From JBKBIP01 sp046297495 (GTDB lineage Bacteria; Planctomycetota; Planctomycetia; Gemmatales; Gemmataceae), in the NCBI GenBank assembly GCA_046297495.1, contig JBKBIP010000045.1, positions 1 to 32,056 on the forward strand: 32,056 bases of DNA. The letters run 5' to 3'. A program made the position numbers and the translations under genes. Position 1 is the first letter of the stretch; every line of letters starts with the position of its first letter. Under the pieces are notes generated by a model. The model was not told the origin of the DNA, made no database searches, and saw nothing but the letters and a program-made list of their open reading frames with translations. This document shows positions 25,863-32,056 of this stretch, piece after piece.

Positions 25863-26969
25863 ATGAGATGCCTGCCGTGTCGATCCCTGTTACGGAACAG
25901 TTTGATCGGGAGGCTAGGTTTGAAGACGTGGGCCGCACGCCTGTTGCGCTTACGGGTCGTCGTGTATCTGCTGCTCGCTTTCGCCGGCATCAATGGGTGG
26001 GTGGCCCGGCACGCGGACCAGTGGCGGCGTCATGCCCCCGAATTTTACCGAGAACGCTTGGCGTATTGTCGCAGCCAAGAGTGGGACGCGGTCATAGTCG
26101 GTTCCTCGCCCGCCATGTGCGGCATCGATGCCGATATCCTAGCCGGCGCGCGCTTTCAAAATCAGCCGTTGCGGCGCGTGTGCAATGCGGCCATGCCGTT
26201 GGCGTCGGCCAGTGAAATCTATCATGTGGTCCAACACGCCATGCCGACGCCGCCGCGACTGCTTATCTACGGCATCACCATCACCGATTTGAACGGCACG
26301 CGGCGCGTGGCGCAGGGACCGCGCTATCTCATGGACGCCCGCGATGTCGTTCGTTGGATCGGCGAGCGGCCCCAGGAGATGGGATGGTGTCTGGAAAAGT
26401 ATTCCGGCGAACGCTTATTGTCGCTGTGTCCCGTGCTGTATCATCGCAAGGGGATTCGTGGCTACCTGACCCAGCGGGCCGTTGCGTGTTGTCCCAATGT
26501 CTTGGCCAGCCACGCCGTCACGGTTCAAGAGAATCTGGACAACCATGCCAAATTGCACACGCCGCGTGGACTGACGGAGTCCGGCCCCGTCCAACCATCG
26601 CAGCGCCTGCCGGTTCGGAAAGCCGCTGGGCTGCCGTATCAATCCGCCGTCTTCCTGGAGCGCTACGACCCCCAACGCTTGCGAAATTACCTGGATCATT
26701 TGGTGGCGGCGGTCCAGGAACGCGGCATCCCCCTTGTGCTCGTGGACATGCCCCTCTGCGCCGACCTGGAACACAACCACCCCCACGAATTCGCTACGTA
26801 TCGAAGCATCCTCGCCGACCTGGAACTTCGCCATCGAGTTGTCATTTTACGACCCACCCGTGCCGACGTTGGGCTGACCGATCAGGATTTCTGCGATGAA
26901 GCCCATTTCAACGCCGACGGCACCGCCCGGTTTAGCGCTTGGTTGAAAAAGACCATCGAGAGTCGGTGA
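25863..26969 (+). CDS. SGNH-hydrolase-like membrane-anchored protein, partner of MBOAT
   Basis: A 368-residue protein with one N-terminal hydrophobic helix (about residues 31-46, RVVVYLLLAFAGINGW) and an extracytoplasmic domain that resembles SGNH/GDSL-fold hydrolases: DAVIVGSSPAMCGID (76-90) as the block I serine region and DEAHFNADG (345-353) as the block V Asp-x-x-His pair. Similar proteins (AlgJ/AlgX, DltD type) accompany MBOAT enzymes and transfer acyl groups to exported glycans. The next gene, 172 bp downstream, is an MBOAT protein, which supports that role, but the assignment is an inference from two short motifs. The start is uncertain: ATG 25863 is used, while a TTG near 25920 also has a GGAGG-like sequence upstream and would shorten the N-terminus by about 20 residues. 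Confidence 0.7.
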   Translation: MRCLPCRSLLRNSLIGRLGLKTWAARLLRLRVVVYLLLAFAGINGWVARHADQWRRHAPEFYRERLAYCRSQEWDAVIVGSSPAMCGIDADILAGARFQNQPLRRVCNAAMPLASASEIYHVVQHAMPTPPRLLIYGITITDLNGTRRVAQGPRYLMDARDVVRWIGERPQEMGWCLEKYSGERLLSLCPVLYHRKGIRGYLTQRAVACCPNVLASHAVTVQENLDNHAKLHTPRGLTESGPVQPSQRLPVRKAAGLPYQSAVFLERYDPQRLRNYLDHLVAAVQERGIPLVLVDMPLCADLEHNHPHEFATYRSILADLELRHRVVILRPTRADVGLTDQDFCDEAHFNADGTARFSAWLKKTIESR

Positions 26970-27141
26970 CACATTCGGCTCAAGGGGTGTCCGAAAAACT
27001 GCTTCTACCCCGAAGAGGTGACAGTTCACAGCCAGAGACGTTAGCCTCCGGGAAGAGTGCGAAGACTTCCTGTATATCCCCGAAGGAGCGGCAGAATACT
27101 TCTTCGGAATAGACCCGTATTTCCCTGGAAAGGCCCCAGCC

Positions 27142-28569
27142 GTGAACTTCGCCAGCTCTACGTTTTTGATTTTCCTGCTTGTCGTGCTGCTGCTGTATCA
27201 TCTGACCCGGCAGCGGGCGCATCGGTACGCCGTGTTGCTGGCGGGCAGCTGGGTCTTCTACATGTCGTGGAACCCCTGGCTAATCGTGGTCTTGTGGTTT
27301 GTCACCATCGTCAACTACGGCACGGGTCGGCTGATCGACACCGCTGGCACGTCCCGGCAACGGTTCCGCTGGCTGCTGCTCGGCATGGTGTGCAATCTGA
27401 CGACGCTGGGATTCTTCAAGTACACTACCTTTCTTCTGGAAAGCACTCAGCAGCTGGGCCAATGGCTGGGGTGGGATTGGCCGGCGTGGGGCGCACGCAT
27501 TGCCTTGCCACTGGGGATCAGTTTTTTCACCTTTCAAGGCATCAGCTACATCATTGACGTATATCAACGAAAGCTCGCGGCGACCCGCAGTTTCCTCGAT
27601 TTTGCCATGTACTTGGCATTTTTTCCGCAGCTGGTGTCGGGGCCCATCGTGCGGGCCAGCCAATTCCTGCCGCAGATGACCACGCCCCCCCGCGTGACGG
27701 CGCGACAAGTGGTCGAGGGCTTACACTGGTTCTTGTTGGGCATGATCAAAAAAGTGTTCATCGCCGACCAGCTGGCCCTGTTCGTGGACCCGGTGTTCGC
27801 CGCTCCCGGCCAGTTCGACGCCGCCACGCACCGTTGGGCCATGATCGCCTATGCCGCGCAAATCTACTGCGACTTCAGCGGCTACAGTGACATCGCGATG
27901 GGTTGCGCCAAATGGTTCGGCTTCGAGCTGCCGGTGAACTTCCGCTTTCCCTATGTGGCCGGTAGCATCACCGATTTTTGGCGGCGCTGGCACATTTCGC
28001 TCGGCAACTGGATCAAGGATTACCTGTACATCCCTCTCGGCGGCAATCGTCAGGGCAGCTGGCGTACCTACGCCAATCTCATCACCGCCATGACGTTGTG
28101 CGGCCTGTGGCACGGCGCGAGCTGGACCTGTTTGGTCTGGGGTTTCTATAATGGCGTGTTGTTGTCGGCGCATCGTGTCTGGGATCGGGCCTTGCAAGGG
28201 CGGGTATGGGCGGATCACCTGCGCGGCCATCTACTCTATCGCATGGCTGCCATTCCCTGCACGTTCTTACTGGTATTGGTGGGTTTAGTGTGCATCCGCG
28301 CCGAGAGTTGGCCGGACTGTTGGCTGGTGACGCAATCGCTCGTCGGTGTGCCCGCGACGACCGGCAGCGCTCAGCTGCTCCCCGCCTGGACGTTTGCCTT
28401 GGTGGCCTTGGTCGCCGCCGGCCATTTGCTCAACGGCTGGGGCGAGACGCGCTGCCGGTGGCTGGAGCTGCCTCCCTTGGCGCGCGGTTTATCCTATTCC
28501 ATCGCTCTGTCGCTGCTGATCATTTTCGCGCCGGTGGCGTCCAAGCCGTTTATCTACTTTCAATACTAG
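27142..28569 (+). CDS. MBOAT family O-acyltransferase (AlgI-like)
   Basis: A 475-residue polytopic membrane protein of the MBOAT family, AlgI/DltB branch, which passes acyl (usually acetyl) groups across the membrane to an exported polysaccharide. Diagnostic segments: LGISFFTFQGISYIIDVY (124-141), FFPQLVSGPIVRA (160-172), YCDFSGYSDIAMGCAKWFGF (242-261), DFWRRWHISLGNWIKDYLYI (278-297) and LWHGASW with catalytic His 324. At least ten hydrophobic helices are visible. Translation starts at GTG 27142 with GGAAAGG upstream; the frame upstream lacks ATG, GTG or TTG before a stop. The SGNH-like gene just before it is the expected partner. The target glycan is unknown. Confidence 0.93.
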   Translation: MNFASSTFLIFLLVVLLLYHLTRQRAHRYAVLLAGSWVFYMSWNPWLIVVLWFVTIVNYGTGRLIDTAGTSRQRFRWLLLGMVCNLTTLGFFKYTTFLLESTQQLGQWLGWDWPAWGARIALPLGISFFTFQGISYIIDVYQRKLAATRSFLDFAMYLAFFPQLVSGPIVRASQFLPQMTTPPRVTARQVVEGLHWFLLGMIKKVFIADQLALFVDPVFAAPGQFDAATHRWAMIAYAAQIYCDFSGYSDIAMGCAKWFGFELPVNFRFPYVAGSITDFWRRWHISLGNWIKDYLYIPLGGNRQGSWRTYANLITAMTLCGLWHGASWTCLVWGFYNGVLLSAHRVWDRALQGRVWADHLRGHLLYRMAAIPCTFLLVLVGLVCIRAESWPDCWLVTQSLVGVPATTGSAQLLPAWTFALVALVAAGHLLNGWGETRCRWLELPPLARGLSYSIALSLLIIFAPVASKPFIYFQY

Positions 28570-28747
28570 CGGTTGGCACACGATTGGCATACGTTATTAC
28601 TCCGAATGATTCGTCATCCGCTTCGCCGGCGTAGGCAAAACCGTCTGTCATCCGCGCTAAAGGTTTCCCGAACATTGTCCCCCAGGCCAACACCCGCACG
28701 GGCGGCTCGCCGACAAGAACAGCGAACGCAAATGGACCCGGAAACTC

Positions 28748-29167
28748 ATGCTGGCGATTAACAACAACATCCAGATTCCTGACGCGGAACTGAACTGGTC
28801 CTTCGTGCGCTCTGGTGGTCCCGGTGGTCAAAACGTCAACAAGGTGGCATCGAAGGCGGTGCTGCGCTGGAACGTCGCCGCGACCACCTGTTTGCCGGAT
28901 GAAGTGAAGGAACGTCTGCGCCGGCAACAACGGCGCCGCGTCACCGAAGCGGGGGAATTGATTCTCAGCTCGCAGCGCTTCCGCGATCAGGGGAAGAACG
29001 TGCAGGATTGTCTGGCGAAGCTGCGGACCGTGGTCCTGCAAGCCGTCGCCCGCCCCAAGCCGCGCAAGCCCACTCGCCCGACGCGCGGCTCGAAGGAAGC
29101 CCGGCTCCGCGCCAAACGGCATCGTTCGGGCGCCAAGCAGAGCCGCCGCCAGCCGGAGATGGAGTGA
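28748..29167 (+). CDS. arfB: Alternative ribosome-rescue factor ArfB (peptidyl-tRNA hydrolase, YaeJ family)
   Basis: A 139-residue protein that releases stalled ribosomes by hydrolysing peptidyl-tRNA when no stop codon is in the A site. The GGQ catalytic motif sits in SGGPGGQNVNKVASKAVLRW (residues 22-41, GGQ at 26-28). The C-terminal third (about 104-139) is strongly basic (KPRKPTRPTRGSKEARLRAK), as in ArfB, where it enters the mRNA channel. Size and layout match E. coli ArfB (140 residues), and there is no codon-recognition domain, unlike RF1/RF2. The ATG at 28748 fits the family start. Its neighbours, an MBOAT gene 178 bp upstream and an oxidoreductase 106 bp downstream, are unrelated. Confidence 0.93.
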   Translation: MLAINNNIQIPDAELNWSFVRSGGPGGQNVNKVASKAVLRWNVAATTCLPDEVKERLRRQQRRRVTEAGELILSSQRFRDQGKNVQDCLAKLRTVVLQAVARPKPRKPTRPTRGSKEARLRAKRHRSGAKQSRRQPEME

Positions 29168-29273
29168 GGGGAAACCCATCCCACGGGAAAAAATCGTGGC
29201 ATTTCGGCCAAATCCGAGTATGACATACGCTAAATAATTCCGCGTGCTTCACCACTTGAAGGAGAGGGACATC

Positions 29274-30470
29274 ATGGGTGTCAATGCGCCATTGAATCGC
29301 AAACTACGCATGGGGTTGATCGGTGGGGGACAAGGGGCGTTCATCGGCCGGGTTCACGCCACGGCGGCGATCCTAGATAATCGGGCCGAGCTGGTCGCCG
29401 GGGCGCTGTCGTCCGATCCCGCCAAGGCCAAGGCATCCGCGCCCGATTATGACATCCAGCCGGATCGGGCCTACGGCTCCTATCAGGAAATGATCGCCGC
29501 CGAGTTGAAGCTGCCACCGGAGCGGCGGATCGATTTCGTCGCCATCGCCACCCCCAACCACACCCATTTCGAGATCGCTAAAGCTTTTGCCGAGGCGGGC
29601 TTCAACGTCATGTGCGACAAGCCGATGACCTTCGACCTGGCCCAAGCCGAGGAACTGGCCCAGATCGTCGAGAAAACCGGCGTGGTCTTCGCCGTGACCC
29701 ACAATTACACCGGCTATCCGCTGGTGCGTCAGGCGCGGGCCATGGTACAGGCCGGCGAACTGGGGGAAATCCAAGCGGTACGGGCCTTCTACATCCAAGG
29801 CTGGCTGCGCACGCGGTTGGAGACGCAGCAGCAAAAACAAGCCAGCTGGCGCACCGATCCGAAACGCTCCGGGGCGGCGGGCTGCTTCGGCGACATCGGC
29901 ACGCACGCCTACAACCTGGGCCGATACATTACCGGATTGCTGCCAGATCAGATTTCTTGCCAGCTCAAGACCTTCGAGCCGGGGCGGGAACTCGATGACT
30001 ACGGCACGGCCATGATTCGCTATCAAAACGGCGCGCTCGGCACCGTGACCGCCTCGCAGATTTCCCACGGCCGCGAAAATGACTTGTGGATCGAAGTGGA
30101 TGGCACCAAAGGGGCCTTGGAATGGCACCAAGAGGAGCCGAATAAGATGTGGCTCAAGGTCAACGGTCAACCGCACCGACTGTACACGCGCGATCCGAAC
30201 GCGCCGTTCACGCTCGACGTGGCCAAGGCGTCATGCCGGCTGCCGAGCGGCCACCCCGAAGCCTTTCTGGAAGCCTTCGCCAACATCTACACCGCCGCCT
30301 ACGCCGACATGATCGCCCGCGCTGGCGGCCAGAAGGTAGACAGCAGGAATAGCATCTATCCGAATGTCGCCGATGGCGTCGATGGCATGAACTTCATCAC
30401 CCAATGCGTGCTTAGCTCCAGCGAGGGGGGCGCCTGGAAAGCGCTGCACCATTCGCTGTGCCGGAAGTGA
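29274..30470 (+). CDS. Gfo/Idh/MocA family NAD(P)-dependent oxidoreductase
   Basis: A 398-residue oxidoreductase with an N-terminal Rossmann domain: GLIGGGQGAFIG (residues 14-25) binds the dinucleotide, followed by ATPNHTHFEIAKAFAEAG and CDKPMTFDLAQAEEL, the family version of the EKP motif. The C-terminal substrate domain has CFGDIGTHAYNLGRYITG, where Asp and His are likely active-site residues. Such enzymes oxidise or reduce sugars and cyclitols; the substrate cannot be inferred. There is no signal peptide, so it is probably cytoplasmic. The ATG at 29274 has AAGGAGAGG upstream. It is convergent with the helicase gene at 30541. Confidence 0.93.
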   Translation: MGVNAPLNRKLRMGLIGGGQGAFIGRVHATAAILDNRAELVAGALSSDPAKAKASAPDYDIQPDRAYGSYQEMIAAELKLPPERRIDFVAIATPNHTHFEIAKAFAEAGFNVMCDKPMTFDLAQAEELAQIVEKTGVVFAVTHNYTGYPLVRQARAMVQAGELGEIQAVRAFYIQGWLRTRLETQQQKQASWRTDPKRSGAAGCFGDIGTHAYNLGRYITGLLPDQISCQLKTFEPGRELDDYGTAMIRYQNGALGTVTASQISHGRENDLWIEVDGTKGALEWHQEEPNKMWLKVNGQPHRLYTRDPNAPFTLDVAKASCRLPSGHPEAFLEAFANIYTAAYADMIARAGGQKVDSRNSIYPNVADGVDGMNFITQCVLSSSEGGAWKALHHSLCRK

Positions 30471-30483
30471 GCGGGGGAAAGGA

Positions 30484-30524
30484 AACCAGGCGAGCGGAAC
30501 GCCTTGGCTCCCCCCGCCCTGGTT
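30484..30524. terminator. Candidate bidirectional hairpin between convergent genes
   Basis: An inverted repeat AACCAGG (30484-30490) / CCTGGTT (30518-30524) with a GC-rich loop, in the 70-bp gap where the oxidoreductase and helicase genes converge. There is no long U-run on either side, so the terminator call is weak. Confidence 0.35.
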
Positions 30525-30540
30525 GGCAATGGCGTCTGGT

Positions 30541-32056
30541 TTATGTCACGATGGTCAACTTGGCCTTCGCGGTCAAGAAAGTTCGCTCTCCGGCGGCGGC
30601 GAACCGAATTTTGACCTTGCGCATGGCGCCATAACCGCTGACGGCGATTACCCGGCCTGTGCCGTAGGTGTCGTGCTGGACCTTCGTTCCCACGGCGTAA
30701 TCACGCTGAGTGCCGGAAGGGGTCGCGGCATGAGTTTGTAACTTATCCTTGGAACGTGGGACCACCCCCGCGTCGAGCCAACCATCGTCTGCCGCCGTGC
30801 CGCCACCGCGCCATTCGCGCATGGCCCGGCCGCTGCCGGCGCCGCTGGCGGACAGGTCGATGGCTTCGATGTCCTCCTCGGGCAGCTCTTCCAGAAACAT
30901 ACTCGGAACGGCGTAGAGGGTATTGCCACGAAACTCGCGCAACCGGGAGTGGCTGAGCGTCAATTCTTGCTTGGCCCGCGTCATGCCGACAAAGGCCAAG
31001 CGGCGCTCCTCTTCCAACTCATCATCCTTCAAACTCCGTTCGTGCGGCAACAGCCCCTGCTCCACCGCCGGCATGAAGACGACCGGGAATTCCAGCCCCT
31101 TGGCGGCGTGCAAGGTCATGACGGAGACACAATCTTGTTCCTCATTCCAACCGTCCAAGTCGCTCGCCAAAGTGATGTTCTCCAGAAATGCGCCGATGGT
31201 CCGGCTGTCGTCGTCGGCGGTGAATTGCTTGGCGGCGGTGATCAATTCCTCGATATTGGCTAAACGATCCGCGTCTTCGGGGTCGGTGCTGTCCTGCAAC
31301 ATCCGGCGATAGCCGCTGAGATCGAGAACAAGGCGGATCAACTCCTCCGGGGTGTCCTCGATATGCGCGCGCAGCTGGGCCATGAGGTGCGTGAACTCGC
31401 GCAAGCCAGTGGCGGCCTTCCCCTTGATGGCCGGGACGCGGTCCACTTGTCCCGCCGCTTCCAGCAAGCCGATCTCGCGCGGCTCGGCGTAAGTTTGCAG
31501 GTGTTGTAACGACACCTTGCCGATACCGCGTGCCGGCTCGTTGACAATGCGCAGGAAGGAAATGTCATCGCGGGGATTGAGGAGCAAGCGCAGATAGGCC
31601 AACACGTCTCGGTTTTCCTTGCGCTCGAAGAAGGCCAGGCCGCGCACGATTTGATAGGGGATGCGCTGCTGGACGAAAGCTTGTTCGAACACCCGCGACA
31701 AAGCGTTGATGCGCAGGAACACCGCCACATCCCGGTACCGATGCCGCCCCGCCGCCACCCCCGCCTGGATGCGCCGCGCGATGTTGTCGGCTTCGTCGAG
31801 TCCGGTTTCAAAGGTGATGACGCGCACCGGCGGGCCGGGGGGATTGTTGGTGAGTAGGTTCTTGGGTTTGCGCTTGCGATTGAACTGGATTAAATGATCG
31901 GCCACTTTCAGAATCGACGGTGTACTGCGGTAATTCAAAGCCAACGTGATGACTCGCGCTTGGGGGAAATCCCGTTCAAAATCGAGGATGTTGCGAATGT
32001 CGGAGCCGCGCCATCCGTAAATGGACTGGTCAGGATCGCCTACCACGCACAAATTT
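30541..32056 (-). CDS. pcrA: UvrD/PcrA-type ATP-dependent DNA helicase, N-terminus cut by window edge
   Basis: The C-terminal 505 or so residues of a superfamily 1A helicase involved in DNA repair and replication; the start lies beyond position 32056 and the fragment opens NLCVVGDPDQSIYGWRGSDI (motif III). Visible motifs: LNYRSTP (motif IV), VMTLHAAKGLEFPVVFMP (motif V), EEERRLAFVGMTRAKQELTL (motif VI) and a C-terminal small domain, GTKVQHDTYGTGRVIAVSGY, of the Tudor-like type that binds RNA polymerase in PcrA. Because that domain is present, PcrA/UvrD is favoured over Rep. The Walker A region is outside the window. It is convergent with the Gfo/Idh/MocA gene. Confidence 0.95.
   Translation of the reverse strand, partial: NLCVVGDPDQSIYGWRGSDIRNILDFERDFPQARVITLALNYRSTPSILKVADHLIQFNRKRKPKNLLTNNPPGPPVRVITFETGLDEADNIARRIQAGVAAGRHRYRDVAVFLRINALSRVFEQAFVQQRIPYQIVRGLAFFERKENRDVLAYLRLLLNPRDDISFLRIVNEPARGIGKVSLQHLQTYAEPREIGLLEAAGQVDRVPAIKGKAATGLREFTHLMAQLRAHIEDTPEELIRLVLDLSGYRRMLQDSTDPEDADRLANIEELITAAKQFTADDDSRTIGAFLENITLASDLDGWNEEQDCVSVMTLHAAKGLEFPVVFMPAVEQGLLPHERSLKDDELEEERRLAFVGMTRAKQELTLSHSRLREFRGNTLYAVPSMFLEELPEEDIEAIDLSASGAGSGRAMREWRGGGTAADDGWLDAGVVPRSKDKLQTHAATPSGTQRDYAVGTKVQHDTYGTGRVIAVSGYGAMRKVKIRFAAAGERTFLTAKAKLTIVT

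Noticed and set aside
27019..27141. In-frame extension of the MBOAT gene upstream of GTG 27142
   Set aside because: The frame is open for about 40 codons and looks fairly protein-like, but it has no ATG, GTG or TTG start, and the normal MBOAT N-terminus begins at 27142.
28550..29179. A 209-codon open frame on the minus strand covering arfB and the gap before it
   Set aside because: It is antisense to the whole of arfB, whose GGQ motif and basic tail are unambiguous. The part outside arfB looks somewhat protein-like but has no family signature or ribosome site of its own.

Overview
The window reads as chromosomal DNA of a planctomycete, perhaps of the Gemmatales. Evidence: two twin-arginine DUF1501 proteins flank a PSCyt1/DUF1549/DUF1553 cytochrome-like protein, a combination typical of Planctomycetota; a large PilM-type protein is followed by two big proteins without recognisable family names; and the GC content is high. 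The family placement is an inference from gene content. No rRNA, tRNA, CRISPR array, transposase gene or phage gene was seen.

Layout. 1-7.9 kb, minus strand: DUF1501 protein, PSD1-type cytochrome protein, second DUF1501 protein, exported BNR-repeat protein, and a PII signalling protein (glnB). 7.9-8.2 kb: divergent intergenic region with an 18-bp perfect inverted repeat. 8.2-14.2 kb, plus strand: exported SMP-30/gluconolactonase protein, cysteine-desulfurase-like aminotransferase, a stand-alone E2-type acyltransferase domain, an NSS-type sodium symporter and cobT. 14.2-21.3 kb, minus strand: a small unknown protein, then three genes of an envelope assembly platform led by a PilM protein that carries a PilN-like segment in the same chain. 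21.6-23.6 kb, minus strand: hemC and an exported TPM-domain protein 12 bp apart. 23.7-30.5 kb, plus strand: hslV-hslU protease, an SGNH-like membrane protein and an MBOAT O-acyltransferase (probable polysaccharide O-acetylation pair), arfB, and a Gfo/Idh/MocA oxidoreductase. 30.5 kb to the end, minus strand: the C-terminal part of a UvrD/PcrA helicase, cut by the window edge.

How genes work together. The PSD1/DUF1501 genes probably form one exported system, hslVU encodes both halves of one protease, the PilM group encodes inner-membrane parts of a type IV pilus or type II secretion-like machine, and the SGNH/MBOAT pair probably O-acetylates an exported glycan. The other genes are mostly single housekeeping or metabolic functions.

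The most interesting non-coding signal is a family of five related imperfect palindromes of 44-52 bp (consensus arm GATTCATCGGTTCGCGC), all in gaps between co-oriented genes. The most interesting protein is the PilM-PilN fusion. The PII protein also lacks the usual uridylylation tyrosine.
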